From an uncultured Clostridia bacterium (GTDB lineage Bacteria > Bacillota > Clostridia > TANB77 > CAG-508), in NCBI GenBank assembly GCA_947623865.1, contig CANQIC010000016.1:1-33524 (forward strand): a stretch of DNA of 33,524 bases, read 5' to 3'. The position numbers were made by a program, and so were the translations under genes. Position 1 is the stretch's first letter, and each line of letters begins with the position of its first letter. Shown piece after piece: positions 25,108 through 33,503 of this stretch. The notes beneath the pieces are model-generated. The model was not told the DNA's origin. It searched no databases and worked only from the letters and a program-made list of their open reading frames with translations.

Positions 25108-26409
25108 ATGAAAAAATGTTTATTGTTAGGAAATGGTGGAAGAGAAGCAGTTTTAGCAGAATATATAAGCAAAGGATATGAGCTTTATACAGTTTGTCCA
25201 TATGAAAATCCAAGTATAATAAATAACGTAAAAAAATCAAATGGAAAGTATATAGTAGATGATCCTTTTGATAAGGATGTAGTAAGGAATTTTATAAAAG
25301 AAAATGGAATTGATACATGTGTAATAAGTAGTGATAATTTGTTACAAGATGGACTAATAGATGTTGCAAGAGAATTAGGATTAAAAACATTTGGGCCAAC
25401 ATCTAAAGGTGCAAAAATTGAGTGGAGTAAAACATATGCATTAGATATTGTAGAAAAACTGGCTCCTGAAATGATAATCAAAAACTATAATATTACAGAT
25501 GTAGATGAACTTAAAAAAGTTATAGATAGATACCAAGATGATAGCTTTGTTGTGAAACCAGAAGGATTAACAGGTGGAAAAGGTGTAAAAGTAGGAGGAA
25601 TACATTTTAAAGGGAAAGATGAAGGGTATAAATATGCTAAAAGCTGTTTAGAGACAAGTGGAAATGTAATAATTCAAGATAAAATTGAGGGAAGAGAATT
25701 TACAGTAATGGCTTTGACAGATGGAGAAAACATAGTAGTTACACCAACAACTTTTGATTATCCATATAGATTTGATGAAGATAAAGGACCAGGAACAGGT
25801 GGAATGGGATGTTTGAGTTTTGAAGATGGGATCTTACCATTTTTAGAGCAATCAGATGTTGATGAATGTGCTAAACTTATAAAAGATACTTTAAAATATG
25901 TAAATAAAGATTCTATAGAATTTAATGGAGTAATATACGGAGGATTCTTTAAAACGAAGAATGGAATAAAATTTATAGAATTCAATGCCAGATTTGGGGA
26001 TCCAGAAGCATTAAATGTATTAAATTCATTAGAAACACCATTTACAGAAGTAATGGAAAATATATTTAATAAAACATTAAGTGAAAATAATTGTAAATTC
26101 AAAAAGAATTACACATTTACTGTATATGTAGTAACGAAAGAATATGCAGTTGAGAATAGAAAAGAACCTTTAGTATTTACATTAAATACAAATGAAATAG
26201 AGAAACAAGGAGTAAAAATATATTTTGCAAATACTAAAAACATTGAAGGAAATACATATTCATCGATAAGCAATTCAAGACTATTTGGACTCACAGCTTC
26301 TGGAAATACATTAGAAGAAGCAAAAGAAAAAGTATACAACTCAATGAATGGAAACTTAGATGATAAATTAGATTATAGAAAAGATATTGGAAACATATAT
26401 GAACACTAA
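25108..26409 (+). CDS. purD: Phosphoribosylamine-glycine ligase (GARS)
   Basis: ATP-grasp enzyme of the second purine step. The 433-residue protein starts MKKCLLLGNGGREAVLAEY, the PurD N-domain. FVVKPEGLTGGKGVKVGG, GREFTVMALTDG, DKGPGTGGMGC and FIEFNARFGDPEALNVL are all present, the last being the metal-binding signature. It is diverged from textbook PurD (for example PEMIIKNY where the A-loop starts) but complete. Strong GGAGGAG ribosome binding site. TAC|GGA inside the gene contains CGGA in a different phase and is read normally. It is separated from purB and purEC, so purine genes are scattered. Confidence 0.95.
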   Translation: MKKCLLLGNGGREAVLAEYISKGYELYTVCPYENPSIINNVKKSNGKYIVDDPFDKDVVRNFIKENGIDTCVISSDNLLQDGLIDVARELGLKTFGPTSKGAKIEWSKTYALDIVEKLAPEMIIKNYNITDVDELKKVIDRYQDDSFVVKPEGLTGGKGVKVGGIHFKGKDEGYKYAKSCLETSGNVIIQDKIEGREFTVMALTDGENIVVTPTTFDYPYRFDEDKGPGTGGMGCLSFEDGILPFLEQSDVDECAKLIKDTLKYVNKDSIEFNGVIYGGFFKTKNGIKFIEFNARFGDPEALNVLNSLETPFTEVMENIFNKTLSENNCKFKKNYTFTVYVVTKEYAVENRKEPLVFTLNTNEIEKQGVKIYFANTKNIEGNTYSSISNSRLFGLTASGNTLEEAKEKVYNSMNGNLDDKLDYRKDIGNIYEH

Positions 26410-26444
26410 AAAGGATTTTGGGGATAATCCCCAAAATCCTTTTT
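26408..26444. terminator. Terminator of purD
   Basis: AAAAAGGATTTTGGGGA / TCCCCAAAATCCTTTTT with a 3-nt loop. Nearly the same stem as the ldhA terminator. Confidence 0.88.
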
Positions 26445-26548
26445 CATTGAATACAAAACTTCTTAAAATTTTGTCTAAGGAATAATTGTCTTGGACTTTT
26501 GTAATAAATTAAATAGTTTAATATCAAAAAGTTTATTGCTTGTCTATC

Positions 26549-28624
26549 TTATTCTAAATTATTTTTTATCTTAGTTGTTGTATTTGATTCTAAACTTTTT
26601 GATTTTTCTAATTCAATATATTTAGTAACTGTAGAATCAATATGATTTATTAAAACTGCTTGTTTATCATAATTATTTATTGCTGAAAAAAACATTGGAG
26701 ATAATGTAACAATAGTAGCATAATCAAATTCAGATTTAGGATTATCACTAGATAAAGTTTCTTCATCTGTATCCAAATCTATCACACTATCATTTTGTTC
26801 AGGCTCCATATAAGTAGGCTCTTTAGTGTCATCTAAATCTTCTGAATCTAGTGATTCAGTTTTAGGCTCTTCATAAATAACATTTACTTCTTTTCCATCA
26901 GAATTATTATCTATATCAATTATATCTTCATCATCATTAGATAAAGTTTCATCATCTGTATCCAAATCTAGTGAACTATCATTTTGTTCGGGCTCAATAT
27001 AAGTAGTCCCTTTAGTGTCATCTAAATCTTCTAAATCTAGTGATTCAGTTTTAGGCTCTTCATAAACAACATTTACTTTGTTTTCGTCAGAATCATCATC
27101 TATATTGATTACATTTTCAGTATCAGTTTTTATAGTAATATCGTATTTATAATTAGATTTATCATTTATTTCATTTTCATTTTCTTTTTCATTATCAGCC
27201 AAGTTATGAACTTCATCTTGAATATAAGAATCTTGTTCATTAATTTGTGAGATTTCATCATTTTTAAAAATATCTGATTCGATATCTAATATATCTATAA
27301 TTGCATCAGATTTGTCTTTATCTTCTTTTGCAGAAGATATTACTATAGAATCATCATTTTCTTTGATAGGTTTTTCTTCTATAATATTTAATTCTAAATC
27401 TTCCTTAGGAACAGAAGAATCTATATTTTGATTAGATAATGTTAAAGGTATCTCTATTCCAGAATTATTTACATTCTCCATAGATGTAGAATCATCTTTA
27501 ATGTGATTTGCAACTCTTGCCCTTTCTGATTTTGAGTATATTACTTGAATATGTTTATTGAAGTAATCATTAGATATTGCTTTATCTGGAGGAAGTAATA
27601 AATTTAAATAACTAATTATTGCATATCTTTTAATATTATCCATATTTTTATATTCATCAAAAGATAAAGAACTTTTGGACATATCCATTTTAGGTTTTGG
27701 CAATTTATTTAGATATGTTGGTGAATAATTTAAATATGTAGCACTTAATATTAATTCTTTATACGTATCGTTAAATTTTATATGACTATTTTTATAAACC
27801 CATCTAAACATTTCATTAACATTATTAGGAGACCTTGATATTGCAAGTAAAGCTGCATAGCTATTAGCCTGAACAGACAAATTTGAAAAAGATTTATTAT
27901 TATATTCTGTTTCTAAATCAATTTCATTTTCATCAATGACATTAGATTTAGGGTCATCTCTTGCAATTGATATCAAAAATTCATCAGATATAAAACGTTT
28001 AACATCTGATTGATGTTTAATAAAATCATCTATACTATATTTATTATTAATAGAGTATTTTTTCTCCCATAGTTCTACTTCCTCTTTTAGTTCATCAAGA
28101 GTAGCATGTTTTTTTGTTATATCTACAAGATCACGAAAAGCTTCTTCCTGTTTAAAAGCATTTTCTCTTAAATTCTTATCTCTTGTATATAACTCAACTC
28201 TTTTTTGATACATTCTTAAAAAACCAGATACAGGATATTTTTCTTTCCATTTTTTAACTTTCTTTTTCAATAAATCATAATCGTTAGTATTCTTTATTGT
28301 GTTATACAATTCTCTTAAAGCTTTCGCTTGATTTTGTATTTTTTTCTCTTCTTTTAGCTTTAACTGATTTAATATATATTGAGTAACAGATGAATAATAC
28401 TGATTTAACAAAAATTCAATTCTTTTTTTGAAATCTGATTTAGAGGAAGTGCTAGGTCTATCTAAAAGTTTTTTATATTTATTTTTCCATGAAGCAATTC
28501 GACTATTCAACAATTCAATATCTTGAAGTTGCATAGCTTCTTCAATTATTTGACGAAGTTCAAAATATGCTTCATCTTCTAATCTTTTTAAATCTTTATC
28601 ATTAATATCGTTAGTATTACTCAT
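26549..28624 (-). CDS. Large acidic repeat-containing hypothetical protein
   Basis: A 691-residue protein with no family I recognise. Residues ~1-220 are charged and helical, with repeated motifs of the kind W..KY (SWKNKYKKL, KWKEKYPV, LWEKKYSI), suggesting three short helical repeats. The C-terminal part is very acidic and contains two tandem copies of a 63-residue unit (EEPKTESLDLEDLDDTK..YIEPEQNDS.LDLDTD.ETLS), corresponding to a 189-nt repeat around 26751-27128. No signal peptide or membrane helix is seen, so it is probably cytoplasmic, perhaps a scaffold or a linker to a partner. AGGAGG precedes the ATG. It converges on purD and is divergent from ispG. Confidence 0.65.
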   Translation of the reverse strand: MSNTNDINDKDLKRLEDEAYFELRQIIEEAMQLQDIELLNSRIASWKNKYKKLLDRPSTSSKSDFKKRIEFLLNQYYSSVTQYILNQLKLKEEKKIQNQAKALRELYNTIKNTNDYDLLKKKVKKWKEKYPVSGFLRMYQKRVELYTRDKNLRENAFKQEEAFRDLVDITKKHATLDELKEEVELWEKKYSINNKYSIDDFIKHQSDVKRFISDEFLISIARDDPKSNVIDENEIDLETEYNNKSFSNLSVQANSYAALLAISRSPNNVNEMFRWVYKNSHIKFNDTYKELILSATYLNYSPTYLNKLPKPKMDMSKSSLSFDEYKNMDNIKRYAIISYLNLLLPPDKAISNDYFNKHIQVIYSKSERARVANHIKDDSTSMENVNNSGIEIPLTLSNQNIDSSVPKEDLELNIIEEKPIKENDDSIVISSAKEDKDKSDAIIDILDIESDIFKNDEISQINEQDSYIQDEVHNLADNEKENENEINDKSNYKYDITIKTDTENVINIDDDSDENKVNVVYEEPKTESLDLEDLDDTKGTTYIEPEQNDSSLDLDTDDETLSNDDEDIIDIDNNSDGKEVNVIYEEPKTESLDSEDLDDTKEPTYMEPEQNDSVIDLDTDEETLSSDNPKSEFDYATIVTLSPMFFSAINNYDKQAVLINHIDSTVTKYIELEKSKSLESNTTTKIKNNLE
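26751..27128 (-). repeat. Tandem 189-nt coding repeat (two copies)
   Basis: The string GATAAAGTTTC.TCATCTG at 26751 recurs at 26940, and the following ~180 nt are closely similar, giving two 63-residue protein repeats. Confidence 0.85.
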
Positions 28625-28748
28625 AAAATTCCTCCAAAACTATATATTTAATTATACCATATTAAATAGAAAAATAAAACTAATATTTAAAAAGACGACA
28701 ATTTATGATAAAATATAATATATAAATTTATGAGAGGTGTAAAATCAT

Positions 28749-29808
28749 ATGATAAAAAGATGCGAAACAAAAAAGATATTTGTAGGAGATGTACAAATAG
28801 GCGGACAAGATAAAGTAGTAATACAGTCTATGACTAATACGAAAACTAAAGATGTAAAATCTACAGTAGAACAAATTTTAAAATTAGAGGATGCAGGATG
28901 TGAAATAATAAGAGTTGCATGCTTAGACGTAGAAGATGCAAAAGCAATTTCTGAAATAAAAAAGAAGATACATATTCCAATAGTTGCAGATATACATTTT
29001 GATTATAGAATCGCATTAGAAGCAGCAAATGCAGGAGTTAATAAAATAAGAATTAATCCTGGAAATATTGGATCAAATGATAGAGTAAAAGCAGTTGTAG
29101 ATAAATGCAAAGAAAAACATATACCAATTAGAATAGGAGTAAATAGTGGATCACTACCAAAAGATATTTTAGAAAGAGACGGAAAACCGACTGCTAAAGG
29201 AATGGTAGAAGCAGGGCTAAGACATATAAAAATATTAGAAAATTTAGAATTTTATGACATAGCATTATCATTAAAAGCATCATCATTGGATTTATGTATA
29301 AATGCTTACACTGAAGCAGCAAATACAATAGAATATCCTTTGCATTTGGGAGTAACACATGCTGGAACAGAATTTAGTGGTACAGTAAGTTCTAGTATAG
29401 GACTTGGCATTTTATTAAGACAAGGGATTGGAGATACAATGAGAGTATCATTATCTGCAGACCCAGTAAAAGAAATAAAAATTGCAAAAGAAATATTAAA
29501 GGATTGTAATTTATACCATAAATCTCCAACACTTATAGCATGTCCTACATGTGGAAGAATACAATATGATTTAATACCAATTGCAAACGAAATAGAAGAC
29601 TTTCTTCAAACTATAAAATCAGATATAACTGTAGCAGTAATGGGATGTCGGAGTAAATGGGCCAAATGAAGCAAGACATGCAGATATAGGAATTGCAGGA
29701 GGAATAAAGGAAGGATTGCTATTTAAAAAAGGTGAAATAATAAGGAAAGTAAAACAAGAAGATATAGTAAAAGTATTAAAAGAAGAGATATTAAAAATGA
29801 TTAAATAA
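28749..29808 (+). CDS. ispG: 4-hydroxy-3-methylbut-2-en-1-yl diphosphate synthase, joined through a CGGA site
   Basis: IspG reduces MEcPP to HMBPP in the non-mevalonate (MEP) isoprenoid pathway. The TIM-barrel part ([34 protein letters not shown]) is intact. The Fe-S part begins with [11 protein letters not shown] and has the third Cys in VMGC. Triplet reading leaves the family exactly there and stops at 29669. Reading CGGA at 29649-29652 as one residue gives [21 protein letters not shown], the expected MGCxVNGPGEA block. 1060 nt = 353 codons + 1, 352 residues, typical length. GAGAGG precedes the ATG. ispH follows in the same direction. Confidence 0.95.
29649..29652 (+). other. CGGA quadruplet / +1 frameshift site 10 (ispG)
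   Basis: GGA TGT [CGGA] GTA AAT GGG CCA: directly after the third Fe-S Cys. Residue 301. The family has a small residue here (Ala, Val), so Gly is plausible though not the consensus. Confidence 0.96.
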
Positions 29809-29812
29809 ATTA

Positions 29813-29955
29813 TAATTTGGTAAACATTTCGCTCGGAGCAAAAAGTTTCTGCCGTGGAGAAATTGCTCGGAGCAAAAAGTTTCTGCCGTGGAGAAATTGC
29901 TCCGAGCAAAAAGTTTCTTGCCGTGGAGAAATCGCTCCGAGCGAAATGTTTCTAT
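29813..29955. repeat. Four direct 34-nt repeats framed by an 18-bp inverted repeat
   Basis: GCTCGGAGCAAAAAGTTTCT-type units begin at 29831, 29865, 29899 and 29934 (periods 34, 34, 35). The last two carry GCTCCGAGC instead of GCTCGGAGC. AAACATTTCGCTCGGAGC near the left end is the exact reverse complement of GCTCCGAGCGAAATGTTT at the right end. Located between ispG and ispH; no spacers, so not CRISPR. Confidence 0.88.
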
Positions 29956-29970
29956 AAAATGGGAGAGAAT

Positions 29971-30831
29971 ATGGAAATAATTATTGGTAAAACAGCAGGA
30001 TTTTGCTTTGGAGTAGCAAATGCTGTAAATAAAACAAATAAGTTATTAAATGAAAATAGTAATATGTTTTGCTTAGGTGAATTAGTACATAATAAACAGG
30101 TAACAGAACAGCTAGAAGAAAAGGGACTTAATATTATAGAAAATATAATGCAAGCAAAAGAAAGTGTAATAATACGAGCACATGGTACACAAAAAGAAAT
30201 TTATAATAAAGCTAAAAAGATTGGATTAAATGTAATAGATTTAACATGTCCTAAAGTTATAAAAATACATAATGTTGCAGAAGAATATGCAAACGATGGA
30301 TATTATATATTTCTAGTTGGAAACAGTAATCACCCAGAAACAATAGGTACAATTAGTTATTGTGGTAATAATGCATATGTAATTGAGAATGAAGAAAATG
30401 TAAAAAAAGCATTACAAAGTTTATATGAATCTAAAATAAAAAAATTAATTATTATAGCACAAACTACATACAGTTTAGAAAAATTTAATAAGATTATTTC
30501 TTTAGTAGAAAATAATCTAAAAAATAAAGATATAAAATTAGAAATAAAAAGGACAATATGTGATGCAACAAGATTAAGGCAAGAAGAAACAGAAGAAATA
30601 TCATCAAAAGTAGATATGATGATAATAATAGGAGGAAGACATAGTTCAAACACAAATAAATTATATGAAATTTCTAAAAAAAATTGTGAAAATAGTATAT
30701 TAATAGAGAGTAGTAAAGAATTAGATATAAATAAAATTAAAAAATATAATAAAATTGGTATTATGGCAGGTGCATCTACACCAAAAAAAAGTATAGATGC
30801 AGTAGTTGAAAAGTTAAAAAAAATATGTTAA
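29971..30831 (+). CDS. ispH: 4-hydroxy-3-methylbut-2-enyl diphosphate reductase
   Basis: IspH converts HMBPP to IPP and DMAPP, the last MEP-pathway step after IspG. The 286-residue protein begins with AGFCFGVANAV (first Fe-S Cys), then VIIRAHGTQ, IDLTCPKVIKIH (second Cys), VGNSNHPETIG, TICDATRLRQEET (third Cys) and IIGGRHSSNTNKLY and IMAGASTPKKS. I chose ATG 29971 with GGGAGAG upstream; the frame extends to 29854 only through the repeat array. No fused S1 domain, unlike many Clostridia. ATA CGA GCA codes the Arg of IRAHG, showing CGA is read as Arg here. Confidence 0.96.
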   Translation: MEIIIGKTAGFCFGVANAVNKTNKLLNENSNMFCLGELVHNKQVTEQLEEKGLNIIENIMQAKESVIIRAHGTQKEIYNKAKKIGLNVIDLTCPKVIKIHNVAEEYANDGYYIFLVGNSNHPETIGTISYCGNNAYVIENEENVKKALQSLYESKIKKLIIIAQTTYSLEKFNKIISLVENNLKNKDIKLEIKRTICDATRLRQEETEEISSKVDMMIIIGGRHSSNTNKLYEISKKNCENSILIESSKELDINKIKKYNKIGIMAGASTPKKSIDAVVEKLKKIC

Positions 30832-30873
30832 AATATGAATGGATTATTATGAAAAGGAAGAAAGGTATAACAA

Positions 30874-31608
30874 ATGAATCAAATTCTTATTGACGAAAAG
30901 TTATATGTAACACCAGATATGAAGAAAAAGAAAAAATTGTTTAGATTTGAGTTCTTTTTATCTGTTTTTTTGTTATGCGCCTTATCTTCTTATGCAATAT
31001 ATGCAGAATATGATAGAAATAAAAGTGAACAAGTTTCGCAAGAAATATTAGATGGAATGGAATTTCAAGATAGTACTGAAATTGTTGAAGAAGAAGTAAC
31101 TGTAGTAGTATTAAATGCCATACCAGAAGAAGAGGAAGTTGCACAAACACAAACTGTTCAAACAGAGAGGACTGTAGATGTTCCAGATGAGCAAAAATCT
31201 GTAGCAAACGATGGAACAGTATATTATACAATAGGTGTAATAAATATACCATCTATAAAGGTAAATTATCCTATACTATCAACTTACTCAGATGCTTTGC
31301 TAAAAATTGCTCCATGTAAATTCCATGGTCCAAACCCGAATGAGGTAGGAAATCTATGTATAGCAGGACATAATTATAAAAATTCTAAGTTCTTTAGTAA
31401 AGTACCTAATTTAAAATCAGGAGATAAAATAGAGATAACAGATTTAGGAGGAAATACAGTAACATATACTGTATATGATAAATTTATAGTAAATCCGGAT
31501 GAATTAGAATGTACAAGTCAGCTTACAGAAGGAAAAAGAGAAATAACATTAATTACTTGTACAAATGATAATAAGAAAAGATATATAATAAAAGCAAGAG
31601 AAATATAA
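30874..31608 (+). CDS. Sortase
   Basis: Membrane-bound cysteine transpeptidase that attaches surface proteins to the cell wall or builds pili. The 244-residue protein has an N-terminal transmembrane helix (about residues 23-45), a long acidic linker and the sortase beta-barrel. Catalytic residues are visible as His166 in CIAGHNY, Cys229 in LITCTNDNKKR and Arg236 in that same stretch. AGGAAAGG precedes the ATG. The gene lies 42 nt after ispH, so it may be co-transcribed. Its substrates are not adjacent; the class (D or E-like rather than A) is uncertain. Confidence 0.92.
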   Translation: MNQILIDEKLYVTPDMKKKKKLFRFEFFLSVFLLCALSSYAIYAEYDRNKSEQVSQEILDGMEFQDSTEIVEEEVTVVVLNAIPEEEEVAQTQTVQTERTVDVPDEQKSVANDGTVYYTIGVINIPSIKVNYPILSTYSDALLKIAPCKFHGPNPNEVGNLCIAGHNYKNSKFFSKVPNLKSGDKIEITDLGGNTVTYTVYDKFIVNPDELECTSQLTEGKREITLITCTNDNKKRYIIKAREI

Positions 31609-31723
31609 TGTTCAAATCTACTTTTATTATATAAATTTTAAGAAATATTGAAGATATTACAAAAACTACTTGCAAAAACAAACAAAAAATGATAATATAT
31701 TTATATATTAATACTAAAACAAT

Positions 31724-31772
31724 AGATTTAAAAAAAACCCCAATTTTGGGAAAGTTTTTTAAATCTATTTTT
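31724..31772 (+). terminator. Hairpin upstream of pyrG (terminator or attenuator)
   Basis: AGATTTAAAAAA..CCCC / GGG..TTTTTTAAATCT (31724-31766) followed by a T run. It lies 116 nt after the sortase stop and about 95 nt before pyrG. A TTGCAA / TAATAT pair (31670-31698) upstream could be a pyrG promoter, in which case this would be an attenuator. Confidence 0.55.
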
Positions 31773-31864
31773 GTTTGGTGAAAATATGAAAGAAAGATAT
31801 GCAAAAAAGGGACAAAATGTATTATGAAAAACATCCCTTTTAGGGCATTGGAAGGAGAAATTTA

Positions 31865-33457
31865 ATGAACACAAAGTATATTTTTGTAACAGGTGGAGTA
31901 GTATCAGGACTAGGTAAAGGAATAACTGCAGCATCACTAGGAAGACTTTTAAAAAATAGAGGATATAAAGTTACAATACAAAAAATGGATCCATATATAA
32001 ATGTTGACCCAGGAACAATGAGTCCAATTGAGCATGGTGAAGTATTTGTAACAGATGATGGAGCAGAAACAGATTTAGATTTAGGACATTATGAAAGATT
32101 TATAGATGAAAATTTAACTAAAAACTCTAGTGTAACAACTGGTAAGATTTATTCTAGTGTAATTGAAAAAGAGAGAAAAGGTGAGTATTTAGGTAAAACC
32201 GTTCAAGTAATACCTCATATTACTAATGAAATAAAAGAAAATATATATAGTTTTGAAAAACAAGATGTTGATATAGTAATAACTGAAATAGGTGGAACTA
32301 TTGGAGATATAGAGGGCCTATCATTTATAGAAGCAATAAGACAAGTAGGAATAGAAAAACCAAAAGGAGATGTAATTTATATTCATGTAACATTACTTCC
32401 ATATATTTCTGGTTCAAATGAATTGAAATCTAAACCAACACAACATTCTGTAAAAGAGCTTCAATCATTAGGTATAAAACCAGATATACTAGTTTGTAGA
32501 TCAGAATTACCTATACCAGATATAATGAGACAAAAAATAGCACTTTATTGTAATGTAAGACCAGAAAGTGTAATACAAAATGCTACAGTCGATAATTTAT
32601 ATGCTGTACCTTTAATGCTTGAAGAAGAAGGTTTGACACGTGAAGTATGTAGATACTTAAATTTAGAAAATACAGAGCCTAAAAATGAAGAATGGGAAAA
32701 TATGATAGACCATATTAGAAGAATAAACGAAAAAACAGTTAAAGTTGCAATAGTGGGAAAATATGTTTCACTTGAAGACTCATATCTTTCAGTTGCAGAA
32801 AGCTTAAGACATGCAGGATTTGAAAATGATGTTAAAGTAGATATTGGATTTGTTGACTCAGAAGAAATAACGAATCAAAATGCAAAAGAAAAATTAGGAA
32901 AATATGATGCACTTCTTGTTCCAGGAGGATTTGGAAACAGAGGAATAGAAGGGAAAATTGCTTGCATAAAATATGCAAGAGAAAATAAAGTACCATTTTT
33001 AGGTATATGCTTAGGTATGCAAATGGCAGTTGTAGAGTTTGCAAGAAATGTATTAGGATTAAAAGATTCAAATTCAGAAGAGTTTGATGTAAATACAAAC
33101 AACCCAGTTATACATATAATGGATGACCAAAAGAATATACATAAAAAAGGTGGAACAATGAGACTTGGAAGTTATCCATGTGTTTTAAAAGAAGAAAGTA
33201 AAGCATATCAACTATATGGAGTTAAAGAAATAGCAGAAAGACATAGACATAGATATGAGTATAATAATAATTATAAAAATAGAATGGAAGCAGCAGGACT
33301 TATCTGCTCAGGAACTTCGCCAGATGGAAGATTAGTTGAAATAGTTGAATTAAAAGATCATCCATTCTTTGTAGCAAGTCAATTCCATCCAGAATTTAAA
33401 TCAAGGCCAAATAGACCTAGTCCACTATTTAGAGGATTAATTGCAGCTGCGAAATAA
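31865..33457 (+). CDS. pyrG: CTP synthase
   Basis: Makes CTP from UTP, ATP and glutamine. The 530-residue protein has the synthetase N-domain ([51 protein letters not shown]) and the class I glutamine amidotransferase C-domain with nucleophile Cys in [12 protein letters not shown] and the His/Glu pair in [20 protein letters not shown] precedes the ATG. Full length, no frame break. A terminator follows. Confidence 0.97.
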   Translation: MNTKYIFVTGGVVSGLGKGITAASLGRLLKNRGYKVTIQKMDPYINVDPGTMSPIEHGEVFVTDDGAETDLDLGHYERFIDENLTKNSSVTTGKIYSSVIEKERKGEYLGKTVQVIPHITNEIKENIYSFEKQDVDIVITEIGGTIGDIEGLSFIEAIRQVGIEKPKGDVIYIHVTLLPYISGSNELKSKPTQHSVKELQSLGIKPDILVCRSELPIPDIMRQKIALYCNVRPESVIQNATVDNLYAVPLMLEEEGLTREVCRYLNLENTEPKNEEWENMIDHIRRINEKTVKVAIVGKYVSLEDSYLSVAESLRHAGFENDVKVDIGFVDSEEITNQNAKEKLGKYDALLVPGGFGNRGIEGKIACIKYARENKVPFLGICLGMQMAVVEFARNVLGLKDSNSEEFDVNTNNPVIHIMDDQKNIHKKGGTMRLGSYPCVLKEESKAYQLYGVKEIAERHRHRYEYNNNYKNRMEAAGLICSGTSPDGRLVEIVELKDHPFFVASQFHPEFKSRPNRPSPLFRGLIAAAK

Positions 33458-33471
33458 TTAAATAAAAAATG

Positions 33472-33503
33472 AACTGTTGACCGATAAGAGTCAGCAGTTT
33501 TTT
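33472..33503 (+). terminator. Terminator of pyrG
   Basis: AACTGTTGAC (33472-33481) / GTCAGCAGTT (33490-33499) followed by a T run. Same stem as the terminator at 761-800. Confidence 0.85.

Noticed and set aside
1158-29652. The ten frame breaks as ordinary sequencing errors or pseudogenes
   Set aside because: Random indels would fall in homopolymers and at varied motifs, and pseudogenes would also show stops and losses elsewhere. All ten are the same zero-phase CGGA, and both flanks are otherwise intact. A systematic read error cannot be fully excluded without the raw data, but identical CGGA strings in other phases are not affected.
1158-29652. Simple reassignment of triplet CGG to another amino acid
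   Set aside because: Reassigning the triplet would leave the frame unchanged, yet here the downstream frame is always +1, so four bases must be consumed.
1158-29652. prfB- or dnaX-type programmed frameshifting with a slippery P site and stimulators
   Set aside because: The preceding codons are of many kinds, and I see no common upstream Shine-Dalgarno-like or downstream hairpin element.
29831-29955. CRISPR array at the 34-nt repeats
   Set aside because: The repeats are directly adjacent with no unique spacers and no cas genes nearby; the unit is itself palindromic.
29854-29970. N-terminal extension of ispH through the repeat array
   Set aside because: The frame is open by chance through the repeats; the family start and a good ribosome binding site are at 29971.
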